Shown here in pieces: positions 35,687 to 44,736 of a DNA stretch of 64,000 nt; the stretch's first letter is position 1; the number at the start of each line of letters is the position of its first letter. The stretch comes from Phycisphaerales bacterium. GTDB lineage: Bacteria > Planctomycetota > Phycisphaerae > UBA1845 > UTPLA1. The stretch is taken from contig JACKHI010000001.1 of the NCBI GenBank assembly GCA_020639075.1, positions 4,216,001-4,280,000 of the forward strand, given 5' to 3'. A program made the translations under genes and the position numbers. The notes beneath the pieces are model-generated. The model saw nothing but the letters and a program-made list of their open reading frames with translations. It was not told the DNA's origin and did no database searches.

Positions 35687-36898
35687 ATGAAGGTTCTCAT
35701 CGCCGACAAGTTTGAGAAATCAGGTCTGGACGGATTAAAGGCGACCGGCTGCAACGTCATCTTCGAGCCGGATCTGAAGGACGACACGCTGACGGCGGCC
35801 CTGAAGGCGCACGATCCGTCGGTCCTTGTCGTACGAAGCACGAAAGTCACGTCGGATATGATCCGGGCGTGCGACGGCCTGGCGCTGATCCTCCGCGCCG
35901 GCGCGGGCTACAACACGATCGACGTCGAGGCGGCCTCGGCGCGCGGCGTGGCCGTCGCGAACTGCCCCGGCAAGAACGCTGTCGCCGTCGCCGAACTGGC
36001 GATGGGCCTGATCCTGTCGCTCGATCGCCGCATCGCCGACAACACGGCCGAGCTACGCGCCGGCAATTGGAATAAGAAGGAATATTCGAAGGCCGCCGGT
36101 CTGAAAGGTCGGACCCTCGGCGTCGTCGGCGTCGGCGAAATCGGCAAGGCCGTGATCGCACGAGCGCTGGCGTTCGAGATGGATGTCATCGCCTGGAGTC
36201 GATCGCTGACGCCTGAAGCGGCGGAGGAACTCGGCGCGCGGTACGCAAAGAGCGTGGCCGATGTGGCCGAACAGTGCGACGTCATGACGCTGCATGTGGC
36301 TGCGGCGGCGGAAACGAAGAACCTGATCAACGCCCAGATTCTGTCGAAAATGAAGGCCGGGGCGTTTCTGATCAACACGTCGCGCGCCGACGTCGTCGAC
36401 TATGACGCGCTGGCCAACGCCATCAAGGAAAAGAACCTGCGCGTCGGTCTGGACGTCTATCCGAACGAGCCGGCTGGCGGGACCGACAGCTTCAAACCCG
36501 CCATTCTCGCGGCCGGCGGCGTCGTGTACGGCACCCATCACGTCGGCGCGTCGACCGATCAGGCGCAGGAGGCGATCGCCGCAGAGGCGGTCCGCGTCGT
36601 TGCTACTTTCAACGCAACGGGCCAGGTTCTGAATTGCGTCAATATCGAAACGAAGTCGGCGGCAAAGTGTCAGATCGTCGTGCGGCACTACGACAAAGTC
36701 GGCGTGTTGGCGTTCGTGCTGGACCAGCTGCGTGCCGAGCAGATCAACGTTCAGGAGATGTCCAACACGATCTACAAGGGATCGAAAGCGGCCGTCGCGA
36801 CATTGCGCCTCGACAAGCAGCCGACGTCGAAGACGATCGCGGATCTCGTCGCGAAGAAGGACGACATCATTCAGGTACAGGTCAAGTCGGTCGAGTGA
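35687..36898 (+). CDS. D-3-phosphoglycerate dehydrogenase-like, ACT-containing (short form)
   Basis: A 403-residue 2-hydroxyacid dehydrogenase. Residues 1-310 form the substrate- and NAD-binding domains: ILRAGAGYNTID, nucleotide loop VGVGEIG, then the catalytic arginine in NTSRADVVD, glutamate in YPNEP and histidine in THHVGAS. Residues 320-403 form an ACT-like domain (CQIVVRHYDKVGVLAFVLDQ). The usual RGG after the catalytic arginine reads RAD here, which is atypical for SerA. It may oxidise 3-phosphoglycerate for serine synthesis or another 2-hydroxyacid. GAGGG 9 bases before the ATG at 35687 sets the start. A longer SerA follows 70 bases downstream. Confidence 0.85.
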   Translation: MKVLIADKFEKSGLDGLKATGCNVIFEPDLKDDTLTAALKAHDPSVLVVRSTKVTSDMIRACDGLALILRAGAGYNTIDVEAASARGVAVANCPGKNAVAVAELAMGLILSLDRRIADNTAELRAGNWNKKEYSKAAGLKGRTLGVVGVGEIGKAVIARALAFEMDVIAWSRSLTPEAAEELGARYAKSVADVAEQCDVMTLHVAAAAETKNLINAQILSKMKAGAFLINTSRADVVDYDALANAIKEKNLRVGLDVYPNEPAGGTDSFKPAILAAGGVVYGTHHVGASTDQAQEAIAAEAVRVVATFNATGQVLNCVNIETKSAAKCQIVVRHYDKVGVLAFVLDQLRAEQINVQEMSNTIYKGSKAAVATLRLDKQPTSKTIADLVAKKDDIIQVQVKSVE

Positions 36899-36968
36899 CG
36901 AAACTGACGAGCCCGGTAGGGGGACCTGTGATCGCGTGCAACGACGATCGACAACCACGAGTCAAACC

Positions 36969-38564
36969 ATGTATCGCATTCTGATAACGGATCCGCTGGC
37001 CGATGAGGGGCTCGCGACGCTGCGCGCCGCGCAAGGCGTCGAGGCGAATGTACGAACGGGGCTGTCGCCCGAGCAGTTGGCCGCGTGCGTCGGCGACTAT
37101 GACGGCATGATCATTCGCTCCGGCGTAAAGGTCACGGCCGAGGTTCTGGCGAAGCCCGGCAAATTGCGGGCGATCGCGCGCGCGGGCGTCGGCGTCGACA
37201 ATGTGGATATCGATGCGGCCACGGCCGCCGGCATCCTCGTCATGAACACGCCCGACGCCAATACGCTCTCGACGGCCGAACACACGATGGCCATGATCCT
37301 CGCGGCGCATCGGCGTATCGTCGCCGCGCACAATCACATCGCATCGGGCGCGTGGGATCGGAAATTGTTCGTCGGTGAACAGCTCGCCGGCAAGACGCTC
37401 GGCATCGTGGGCCTCGGCCGCGTCGGCCGCGCCGTCGCGGAGCGCGCCATGGCCTTCGGTATGAAGGTGCTGGCGTTCGATCCGTTCCTGCGTTCAGAAT
37501 CGGCGATGGACGGCCGCGTGCGCGTCGTCGGCAAGCTTGACGAAATGTTGCCCGAACTCGATGTCCTGACGCTGCACGCCGCCATGACGGACGACACGAA
37601 GAATCTCATCAACGCGTCGCGCATGGCGAAAATGAAACCCACGGCCTTCATCGTCAATTGCGCCCGCGGCGGTCTCGTCGACGAATCCGCCCTGGCGGAT
37701 GCCGTGAAACACAAGAAACTGGCCGGCGCCGCAATTGACGTCTTCGAGAACGAACCGCCGAAGGGCTGTCCGCTGTTGGATCTCGACGGCGTCGTCCTCA
37801 CGCCGCACCTCGGCGCATCGACGCGCCAGGCGCAGACAGCCGTGTCGACGGATGCCGTGGATCAGATGCTCGACTACCTGTTGCGCGACACGATTCGCAA
37901 CGCGATCAACGTGACGGGACTGCCGGGCGATCTGTCGGAGCGCGATCGATCCTATCTGGATTTGACGGCCCGCATGGCGATGATTCTCTCGACGTGGTGC
38001 GGCGACGGCGTCGATAGCGTCGAAGTCACGACGATCGGCCGCGAATCGCTGCATGCGTTGTGTCCGGCGCTGGCGCTCCAGGCGCTTGTCGGCATGATGA
38101 ATCCGCACATCAACACGCGGCTGACGATGGTCAACGCAGGCGTGTTCGCCAAGGAGCGCGGGATCGGCGTGCGGACGTCGACCCATGCGGCCAATGCCGA
38201 TTATCCGGATGTCGTGCGCGTTCGGTTCATGCGCGGCGGCGAGTCGCATGAAATCGAGGGCGCTGCATTCAGCGGCGGGCGCCTCCGCGTACTGGCAATC
38301 GACGGCTATCGCATGGAGATGGCGCCGGAAGGACCGCTCGTACTGATTTTCAACGACGATCGCCCCGGCGTCATCGGTCTTGTCGGAACGATCTTCGGCA
38401 CGCACAACATCAACGTTGCGGATCTGTTCCTGTCGCGCCTGAAGAAGACGGCGCTGATGGTCTGCAAGATCGACGGCGACATCGGCGACGCCGTGCTCGC
38501 GGAGATCCGCAAGGAAGATCCGATCGTGTCCGTCAGGCTCGTGACTCTGCCGCCGCTGATCTAG
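36969..38564 (+). CDS. serA: D-3-phosphoglycerate dehydrogenase (long form)
   Basis: A 531-residue enzyme catalysing the first step of serine synthesis, 3-phosphoglycerate to 3-phosphohydroxypyruvate with NAD. Landmarks: RAGVGVDNVDIDAAT, nucleotide loop VGLGRVGRAV, catalytic NCARGGLVDE (Arg), FENEPP (Glu) and TPHLGASTRQAQ (His). After about residue 315 come the intervening (ASB) domain and a C-terminal ACT domain (LVLIFNDDRPGVIGLVGTIF) that may bind serine for feedback control. The length matches the long-form family (about 525-530). The ATG at 36969 starts the conserved MYRILITDPL. It is the second of two adjacent dehydrogenases; serB and serC are not in the window. Confidence 0.92.
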   Translation: MYRILITDPLADEGLATLRAAQGVEANVRTGLSPEQLAACVGDYDGMIIRSGVKVTAEVLAKPGKLRAIARAGVGVDNVDIDAATAAGILVMNTPDANTLSTAEHTMAMILAAHRRIVAAHNHIASGAWDRKLFVGEQLAGKTLGIVGLGRVGRAVAERAMAFGMKVLAFDPFLRSESAMDGRVRVVGKLDEMLPELDVLTLHAAMTDDTKNLINASRMAKMKPTAFIVNCARGGLVDESALADAVKHKKLAGAAIDVFENEPPKGCPLLDLDGVVLTPHLGASTRQAQTAVSTDAVDQMLDYLLRDTIRNAINVTGLPGDLSERDRSYLDLTARMAMILSTWCGDGVDSVEVTTIGRESLHALCPALALQALVGMMNPHINTRLTMVNAGVFAKERGIGVRTSTHAANADYPDVVRVRFMRGGESHEIEGAAFSGGRLRVLAIDGYRMEMAPEGPLVLIFNDDRPGVIGLVGTIFGTHNINVADLFLSRLKKTALMVCKIDGDIGDAVLAEIRKEDPIVSVRLVTLPPLI

Positions 38565-38610
38565 AGCGGCCGGGATCGATGTACGTCGGTGTTGAGCCGG
38601 CGTCGAGGCG

Positions 38611-39063
38611 CTACGGTGCGTCCGTCAGCTTCGCCTGTCGCAACAGTGCCGTCAATCCGACGACGTCGCTCTCATCGAAGGCGCCGACGTCGAAGCTGTC
38701 GAGATCGAGGACGCCCCAGACGGCGCCGTTCTCATGGCACGGAATGACGACTTCCGATTGGTCGCGCGGATCGCACGCCACATAGTTGGCGCCGAGTTCC
38801 TTCACATCGCGCACGACGAGCGCCGCAGCGGACTTGAATGCCTGGCCGCATGCGCCATGCATGCCGATCGGAGAGCACGCGGGCTTGTTTCGGCACGAGT
38901 GGAGAATCAGTTCGTCGCCGCCTTCATGAACATAAAACCCGACCCAGGAGACGCCCGTCGGATGAAGGCCGTTCCAAACGGCGTCGACGAATGCGCGCAT
39001 GCGCGCTTCCCGTGTTGCGTCACTTGGGATTGCGATCTTCAAGGTTGAGTAGTCGCGCGACAT
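38611..39063 (-). CDS. GAF-domain protein, probable free methionine-(R)-sulfoxide reductase
   Basis: A 150-residue single GAF domain. It carries the three cysteines typical of fRMsr enzymes, which reduce free methionine-(R)-sulfoxide: PACSPIGMHGACGQAF (two) and NYVACDPRDQSEVVIP (third), plus WVGFYVH and GVLDLDSFDVGAFDESD. All three are present, so catalysis is plausible; a ligand-sensing GAF is the alternative. ATG at 39063 gives the usual length; an in-frame TTG at 39099 would add 12 residues. It lies downstream of the response regulator-GGDEF gene on the same strand, with 51 bases between. Confidence 0.75.
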   Translation of the reverse strand: MSRDYSTLKIAIPSDATREARMRAFVDAVWNGLHPTGVSWVGFYVHEGGDELILHSCRNKPACSPIGMHGACGQAFKSAAALVVRDVKELGANYVACDPRDQSEVVIPCHENGAVWGVLDLDSFDVGAFDESDVVGLTALLRQAKLTDAP

Positions 39064-39114
39064 CGTTCGTAATATGTCGAGGTCGTCGTCGCGGTGCAAG
39101 CCCCCGCAGCACGC

Positions 39115-40185
39115 TCAGAGATTCGCGGGCGTGTGGGACGCCGGGACGCCCGCGGTCGACTTGTTCCCGGCGATGTCGGCGTCGGGTGCCGCCGGAACCG
39201 GATCGCCGTCCATCGTGACGCGATTGCGACCGTTGCGCTTGGAGATGTAGAGGGCGTCGTCGGCGAGTCGAATCAGTTCGTCGGGCGTCGAGATGCCGTC
39301 GCGCCAGACGGCGCCACCGAGGCTGATCGTCACGCTGAGCTTTGCTCCTTCGTACGTGTATGTCGCGGCCTCGACGCTGGCTCGCAGATTCTCGGCGCAC
39401 GCGTGGGCGCCCTCGCCCCCGACTCCCTGGCAGATGACCAGGAATTCTTCGCCGCCGACGCGGCAGACGCGATCGGTCGCGCGCGTGCTGGTGCGGAGAA
39501 CGCGGGCCGTTTCCCGAAGGACATAGTCACCTGCGGCGTGGCCGTGCGTGTCGTTGAATCGCTTGAAGTGATCGATGTCCAGCATGACGCAGGAAAGTTC
39601 GTAGCCGTAGCGACTCGATGCGTTGATGAATTCGGCGAGCTTGGCGAATCCTTCGCGGCGATTGAGCAGGCCCGTCAATTCGTCCGTCGTCGCCATGCGC
39701 GTCAGCTTGTCGTTTGCGAGGTTGAGTTTCTGATGCGCCATCGCCATTTCAGCATTGATCCGATGGACCTCGCGCGTTCGTTTGGCGAGCGCCGACTCGG
39801 CGCCGACGATGCGATCGGCGGCCCGAATGCGAGCGAGAAGCTCGTCGGCCTGGATCGGCTTGCTGACGAAATCATCGGCGCCGGCGTCAAATGCGCTGAT
39901 GATGCAGTCTTTCCGGCTCCGTGCCGATGCGGCGATGATGTAAACGAATCGAACGCCCTCGTGCTGTCGCAGCGCGCGACAGAGCTCCTGTCCCGTCATC
40001 TCCGGCATGACGAGGTCGGTCAACACGATCCGCGGTTCGTCCGTCAGGACGATTCGAAGGGCTTCCTTGCCGTTCGTTGCAGTCAGGACCTCGTGCTCCC
40101 CCTTGGAGAGCAATCGCTGCAGCAGTTTGAGCTGCGCAGGATCGTCATCGACGACGAGGAGTTTCTTATTCCGATCGGCTTCCAT
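39115..40185 (-). CDS. Response regulator with GGDEF output (diguanylate cyclase)
   Basis: A 356-residue two-component protein. The receiver (1-125) has the acidic pocket VVDDD, the phospho-acceptor D57 in LTDLVMPEMTG and K109 in VSKP. A linker helix follows, then a GGDEF domain (about 165-325) with an intact GGEEF at 244-248 and a product-inhibition I-site RATD at 235-238, exactly five residues before it. It should make cyclic di-GMP when phosphorylated and be feedback-inhibited. The C-terminal 30 residues are low complexity. The Hpt gene 27 bases upstream is probably its phosphodonor partner. Confidence 0.92.
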   Translation of the reverse strand: MEADRNKKLLVVDDDPAQLKLLQRLLSKGEHEVLTATNGKEALRIVLTDEPRIVLTDLVMPEMTGQELCRALRQHEGVRFVYIIAASARSRKDCIISAFDAGADDFVSKPIQADELLARIRAADRIVGAESALAKRTREVHRINAEMAMAHQKLNLANDKLTRMATTDELTGLLNRREGFAKLAEFINASSRYGYELSCVMLDIDHFKRFNDTHGHAAGDYVLRETARVLRTSTRATDRVCRVGGEEFLVICQGVGGEGAHACAENLRASVEAATYTYEGAKLSVTISLGGAVWRDGISTPDELIRLADDALYISKRNGRNRVTMDGDPVPAAPDADIAGNKSTAGVPASHTPANL

Positions 40186-40212
40186 TTCCCACGAGTCTCC
40201 AGCCGTCTATTC

Positions 40213-40545
40213 TTACTTTGCGCGTGCGCGTCGGCAGAGTTCCGTCAGTGCTTCGATGTCCTTTGCCAGCTTTTCCGTCGCCTTGGCAGGGTCGTTGACG
40301 TCGGCGGCCAGTTCGACTTGCAGCGCCGAATCCGTGATGCTCGGGAAACCATAGCCCCCGGCGGCGCCCTTGAGCTGATGCGCCAGGCGCCTCAGCTCTT
40401 CGAAGTTCTGATCCGCCATCGCGGCGCTCATGGCCGCAACGCGGTCCGGCAGTTCCTCCACGAACTCTTCGATGATATCGATGAGGTCTTCATCACCGGC
40501 CAGGTCGCTGATAATCGGATCAAAGGGTTGAGATGCGTCGTTCAT
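40213..40545 (-). CDS. Hpt (histidine phosphotransfer) domain protein
   Basis: A 110-residue single-domain phosphotransfer protein. The signature HQLKGAAGGYGFPSI puts the phosphorylated histidine at H56, followed by the usual helix. It relays phosphate between a hybrid kinase and a response regulator. GGAGAG lies about 9 bases before the ATG at 40545; the longer frame to 40605 is Arg-rich and unsupported. It directly precedes the response regulator-GGDEF gene, suggesting one signalling pathway. No histidine kinase is in the window. Confidence 0.9.
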   Translation of the reverse strand: MNDASQPFDPIISDLAGDEDLIDIIEEFVEELPDRVAAMSAAMADQNFEELRRLAHQLKGAAGGYGFPSITDSALQVELAADVNDPAKATEKLAKDIEALTELCRRARAK

Positions 40546-40814
40546 GAGTTTCTCTCTCCGTCGTCTTCCGGCCGCGTACGCCGGAGGGCGCAGGGCATCC
40601 GACACTGTTAACCCCTTAATCGTCCCATTCGAAGCACCAATTGACAGATGTACGAGGGGATTTATCGACGGAGTGTCGAAATCCGAAATTCACGCCTATT
40701 GCCTTGTATGACGCACGTCAGGCATGGTATGACGCCCGATATCTTGAAGACCGGGACGAGTCGCGCAACTGTTGCCCGATTGACCGACGGGATTCGGGCG
40801 GGCTTAATACGACC

Positions 40815-41387
40815 GTGACTTGGCGAATCGGCGTATTGGCAGTTGGAGTGTGTGCAGGCGTCACTGTGATGATCAGCGAACTAATGCGCCGTCGGAACGT
40901 CGCACGCATTCGTGGCGCCGCCGAAGCCGCCTGGCGGTCGTCGTTGCCGCAGCGGCGCTGTGAAGAGATGCGAAAGACGCTGGCGTCCGATCCGAATAGT
41001 CCTCTCGCCTGGTACCTGCTCGGTTGCTGCCAGTTGAGATCGGGTCGGGTCAAGGATGCCGCAAGGTCCTTCGGGATGGCGTATCATCTCGACGTGGACA
41101 TCGAATCGGCGGCGCTGTTGACGTTCGCCTGCCTGAAATCACGCGACGGCGAGTGCTCCGATATTCTCGATCAGATCGCCGTGACCTGGGAGGAGATGAA
41201 GCGTCCTGAAATTCATGCCTCCGCCGCGGATCGAAAACTGATCGCCATCCTCGCGGAGGAACCTCCGCCTAAGGGACTGTCGGATGTGGGGAGATTCGTG
41301 TGGACAGTCGTCGGCAATGGGCAGCGCGCCGAGATCTCGTCGGAGTGTTTCGCGCAGCCGCGACGCTGGGCGTCGTTCTTCAGTTGA
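40815..41387 (+). CDS. Membrane-anchored TPR-like hypothetical protein
   Basis: About 190 residues from a GTG at 40815 (MTWRIGVLAVGVCAGVTVMI gives one N-terminal membrane helix). The soluble part has TPR-like helix pairs (EEMRKTLASDPNSPLAWYLL, GRVKDAARSFGMAYHLDVDI) and no catalytic motif. The start is uncertain: an open frame reaches back to 40641 without a ribosome-binding site. It lies in a divergent gap beside the Hpt gene; a 9-bp direct repeat (GTATGACGC at 40706 and 40727) lies just upstream. Confidence 0.5.
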   Translation: MTWRIGVLAVGVCAGVTVMISELMRRRNVARIRGAAEAAWRSSLPQRRCEEMRKTLASDPNSPLAWYLLGCCQLRSGRVKDAARSFGMAYHLDVDIESAALLTFACLKSRDGECSDILDQIAVTWEEMKRPEIHASAADRKLIAILAEEPPPKGLSDVGRFVWTVVGNGQRAEISSECFAQPRRWASFFS

Positions 41388-41417
41388 TGCGTTCGAGTCG
41401 CGAGGCGCGACGCCGGA

Positions 41418-42536
41418 TCAGGGGCTGACTTCGAGCAGCGTTTTTGATGTCGTCGTGATGTTCTCATATCCGTCGTCCGTGACAGCGACGAGATCCTCAA
41501 TGCGGACGCCGCCCCAATCCTCGTAATACAATCCGGGCTCGACGGAAAAGACCATGCCGGGCTCGACGGTCTCCTTGAATCCCTTCTTGATGCGCGGATC
41601 TTCGTGAATGGCGAGCCCCACGCCGTGCCCTGTTCCATGCTGGAAGCGATCGGCGCAGCCCTTGCTCTCAAAGTAGTCCCGGCACAGTGCATCCAGCGAA
41701 TGGCATGTTGCCCCGGGCTTGACGCCGTCGAGACATTTGAGTTGGGCCTGGAGCACGAGGTCGTACACTTCCTTCTGGCGATCATTGGCCTTGCCCATGA
41801 CCAGCATTCGCGTCATGTCGCCGCAGTAGCCGTGATGAATTGCACCGAAGTCGAGAAGGACCATTTGTCCCTTCTCAAGCTTTCGCGTCGGCGAAGGTGT
41901 GTAATGCGGATGGCAGCCCGTCTGGCCGAAGGCGACAATCGGTGCGAATGAGTTGCCCTCGCTGTTCTGCCGCATGTACGTCTCAATCTCGACGGCGACG
42001 TCCCGCTCGGACATTCCCGGTCGAATCCAGCCGGCAATATGGTCGAAGCAGCGCCCCGTGATTGCCTGGGCCTCGCGGATCAGGTCGACCTCATCCTGAG
42101 ATTTGATGACGCGCAGCCTTGCGAAGATGGACTGCGCGGGTTTCCACACATAACCCGACAGGTTCTCCATGAGCGACGCCGCGTCCGAGTAGAGCAGGGC
42201 GTTGGCTTCGTATCCGACTGTCCGCTTGCCGTCGCCGATGATGCCCTTGATCGCCTCGCCGAACACGCCAGGGTTCGATGGCGACGTGATCAGGTGCGCC
42301 GTGACGTCCTCGAGCTGCCGGGCGCCGGCGATGTACCGGCCGTCGCAGAGAAGGTGCGCTTCGCCGTTCGCAATGACGACGAGTCCCTCGGGATCGCCGA
42401 ATGGCTGAACCTCGCCCGGCATCGTCGTGTGGAAATCCGTCAGGTAGAGGACGTTTTTCGGATTGCTGACGAACAGGGCGTCGAGATCGGCGTCGGCCAT
42501 CGCGGCACTGACGCGGAGAAGGCGATCGGAACTCAT
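41418..42536 (-). CDS. M24 metallopeptidase (Xaa-Pro aminopeptidase type)
   Basis: A 372-residue aminopeptidase of the pita-bread fold, cleaving N-terminal residues before proline. The N-terminal creatinase-like domain (1-125) includes NPKNVLYLTDFHTTMPGEVQ. Metal ligands in the catalytic domain are all visible: LLDFGAIHHGYCGDMTRML (two Asp), HGTGHGVGLAIHEDP (His), FSVEPGLYYEDWGG (Glu) and RIEDLVAVTDDG (Glu). The length fits PepQ/YpdF-like enzymes. GGGAG before the ATG at 42536 supports the start. A promoter-like TATACT lies upstream at 42611. It is followed by nothing on the same strand until 40545. Confidence 0.9.
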   Translation of the reverse strand: MSSDRLLRVSAAMADADLDALFVSNPKNVLYLTDFHTTMPGEVQPFGDPEGLVVIANGEAHLLCDGRYIAGARQLEDVTAHLITSPSNPGVFGEAIKGIIGDGKRTVGYEANALLYSDAASLMENLSGYVWKPAQSIFARLRVIKSQDEVDLIREAQAITGRCFDHIAGWIRPGMSERDVAVEIETYMRQNSEGNSFAPIVAFGQTGCHPHYTPSPTRKLEKGQMVLLDFGAIHHGYCGDMTRMLVMGKANDRQKEVYDLVLQAQLKCLDGVKPGATCHSLDALCRDYFESKGCADRFQHGTGHGVGLAIHEDPRIKKGFKETVEPGMVFSVEPGLYYEDWGGVRIEDLVAVTDDGYENITTTSKTLLEVSP

Positions 42537-42610
42537 GTCGATTCTCCCTGGCGGCGAGTGCCGCGACGTTGGCGTTCACGACGGAACGCGCTTCAAAGTT
42601 GGCATCTCTC

Positions 42611-42640
42611 AGTATAAGGGAATCGATCGATCCATGCGTC
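42611..42640 (-). promoter_or_regulatory. Possible promoter for the M24 peptidase
   Basis: On the minus strand TATACT (42611-42616) matches the -10 consensus at 5/6. The -35 region is weak (GACGCA at 42635-42640 with an 18-nt spacer). It would give a leader of about 70 nt. Confidence 0.25.
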
Positions 42641-42646
42641 CCGGTG

Positions 42647-43711
42647 TTATCGCCAGACGACGCGCCGTTTGCCCTTTCGAATCGTGCCGATCCGGAAGGC
42701 GGTTTCCCCTGCACTGTTCAATCGTTCAATCACGGCATTGGCGAACGCCGGGCGGACCACGAGGATGAATCCGATGCCCATGTTGAAGACGTCGTACATT
42801 TCCGATTCGTCCACGCCGAGCGCCTGGATCAGCCGGAAGACCGGCGGCGGCGTCCACGCGCCGCGGTGGATGTGGGCCGCGCAGCCGTCGGGCAGCACGC
42901 GCGGCAGATTTCCCGCAATACCGCCGCCCGTGATGTGGGCCATCGCGCGAACGATTTTCTTCCGCCGATACGAGCGGAGCAGCTTCAGGACCGGCTGCAC
43001 GTAAATGCGCGTCGGTCGCAACAACGCGTCTTCAAGTGGCTCGCCGAGATCCACGGGAAGCTGCTTCCGCTTGCCGAGTCGTTCGATCGCAGCATGTACG
43101 AGGCTGTAACCGTTCGAGTGAATGCCGCTCGACGCGAGACCGATCACGACGTCGCCGGGCTCGACGTCGTCGCCGTCGATGATTCGATCACGCTCGACGA
43201 CGCCGACGCAAAAGCCGGCGAGATCGAAATGCGACGGCGAGTACATCGCAGGCATTTCGGCCGTTTCTCCGCCGAGCAGCGCGCAGCCGGCTTCGACGCA
43301 GCCCGTCGAAACGCCCGTGACAATCTCGGCGATTTCAGCCGGCTTGAGCTTGTGACAGGCGACGTAATCGAGAAACATCAGCGGCTCGGCGCCGACCGTG
43401 AGAATGTCGTTCACACTCATCGCGACGAGGTCGATGCCCAGCGAAGCGATACGCTGATGCTGAATGCCGAACAGCAACTTGGATCCGACGCCGTCGGCGC
43501 CCGCGACAAGGACGGGTTCCCGATAGCATCGCTTGAGTAGTCGCTCGTGATAGTCGAGGCGCATGAGTCCGGCGAAGCCGCCGTGCCGGGAAATAACGCG
43601 CGGGTCGTAAGTGCGCCGTAGTGCCGCGCCGATCTTGTCGACCATGACGTCATTCGCCGAGACGTCCACGCCTGAACTTTTGTACGTTAGTTTCCCGGCC
43701 CGCTTGGCCAT
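42647..43711 (-). CDS. purM: Phosphoribosylformylglycinamidine cyclo-ligase (AIR synthetase)
   Basis: A 354-residue enzyme of purine synthesis, closing the imidazole ring of FGAM to AIR with ATP. Landmarks: LVAGADGVGSKLLFG, MSVNDILTVGAEPLMFLDY, CALLGGETAEMPAMY, GLASSGIHSNGYSLV and AHITGGGIAGNLPRVLPDG, all in family order. The ATG at 43711 starts the conserved MAKRAGKLTYKSSGVD; a longer frame to 43810 is unlikely. It is not in a purine operon here. The neighbouring M24 gene lies 110 bases downstream. Confidence 0.95.
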   Translation of the reverse strand: MAKRAGKLTYKSSGVDVSANDVMVDKIGAALRRTYDPRVISRHGGFAGLMRLDYHERLLKRCYREPVLVAGADGVGSKLLFGIQHQRIASLGIDLVAMSVNDILTVGAEPLMFLDYVACHKLKPAEIAEIVTGVSTGCVEAGCALLGGETAEMPAMYSPSHFDLAGFCVGVVERDRIIDGDDVEPGDVVIGLASSGIHSNGYSLVHAAIERLGKRKQLPVDLGEPLEDALLRPTRIYVQPVLKLLRSYRRKKIVRAMAHITGGGIAGNLPRVLPDGCAAHIHRGAWTPPPVFRLIQALGVDESEMYDVFNMGIGFILVVRPAFANAVIERLNSAGETAFRIGTIRKGKRRVVWR

Positions 43712-44154
43712 AGTTTCGTGTCCGGATGCGAATGGAGTGAGACGTCGACCACGGATCGCACCGAATTGCGACGGGTCCGCTAATACCCGCAAGACGTTAC
43801 CAGCAAACAAGTTGGGTGTCGATCCGATCGAATTCGGACGTGGCGAATCGCCGCGGCGGTGAAATCACAGTGATTTGGGGATAGGATGTTGCGGCTAACC
43901 GATGCACGTCCGCTATTCCGGGGTCTCGCACGCCTTGAGCATCGTCAGTCGGGGGAACTCAACAATATTCGGCGCGCCGCGATCTGCCGGAAGCTTGGAT
44001 CAGTACGTCTATCGGAGTCGTATCGGTCCCTTCAGCAGAACACGTTGTCCAGAATGACGCCCGTATCGTCGAATAGAGAGAGGGATACTGCCGGATCCGC
44101 GTGCGAGATTGCATTGATGCGGACCGGCCGGCGCCCGGAGAGGTTGGAGACGAA
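43712..44154. other. Divergent intergenic region, no gene seen
   Basis: About 440 bases between purM and a small unknown gene. I see no convincing frame, hairpin repeat or RNA gene. GGAG at 44146-44149 is the ribosome-binding site of the gene at 44155. Confidence 0.3.
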
Positions 44155-44736
44155 GTGAGCCGTCACGACGAAGCATTGAAAGTCCTTCTGATCCTGCGAC
44201 GCAGATTGCTGGATCGAATGGCGACCGCCGTCGTCGAGCGCCGGGATTCTCTCCTCAACGGCCGTAGCAAGACGAATTCACCCCTGTCGTCCGATCGCGA
44301 TCTCGCGGAAATGACGCGTAGCCTCGCGGAGATTGATCACGCGATCGCCGGCCTGGCGGATATCGCGGAGAACGAACGCGACGAATCCACGGGGTACTAC
44401 GGTGATCCGGCACATATCGACGCGTCGTCCGTGGGACTCTTCGCACGATACCTCGAACTTGTTCGTGCCACGCGACTGGAAGAGGCGTCCCGCGAGCTGT
44501 CGACGCTGTTCCACATGTCGCTCGATCGCGTGACGACGGCGACGCGATTCTTCGCCCGATGCCTGAAGGCCGATCCTCACTGCGTCGCGAACCTCGCCGA
44601 GCTCTCGGCCGCCGCGATGGACGAATCGGATTCCCAGGCGATGCGCGCGATGATCAAGACGTTCGGATTCCAGGCCGTCGAATCCCGGATGGCCCTGCAG
44701 GTTCTGCGGACACGCCTCAACAGTACGCCCGTGTGA
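44155..44736 (+). CDS. Helical hypothetical protein
   Basis: A 193-residue soluble, mostly helical protein from GTG at 44155, with GGAG 5 bases upstream. It reads MSRHDEALKVLLILRRRLLD, then SDRDLAEMTRSLAEIDHAIA, and ends in IKTFGFQAVESRMALQVLRT. No family recognised and no catalytic motif. It is 393 bases upstream of pilM on the same strand, with a promoter-like sequence between, so it is probably separate from the pilus operon. An in-frame GTG at 44101 would add 18 residues. Confidence 0.55.
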   Translation: MSRHDEALKVLLILRRRLLDRMATAVVERRDSLLNGRSKTNSPLSSDRDLAEMTRSLAEIDHAIAGLADIAENERDESTGYYGDPAHIDASSVGLFARYLELVRATRLEEASRELSTLFHMSLDRVTTATRFFARCLKADPHCVANLAELSAAAMDESDSQAMRAMIKTFGFQAVESRMALQVLRTRLNSTPV

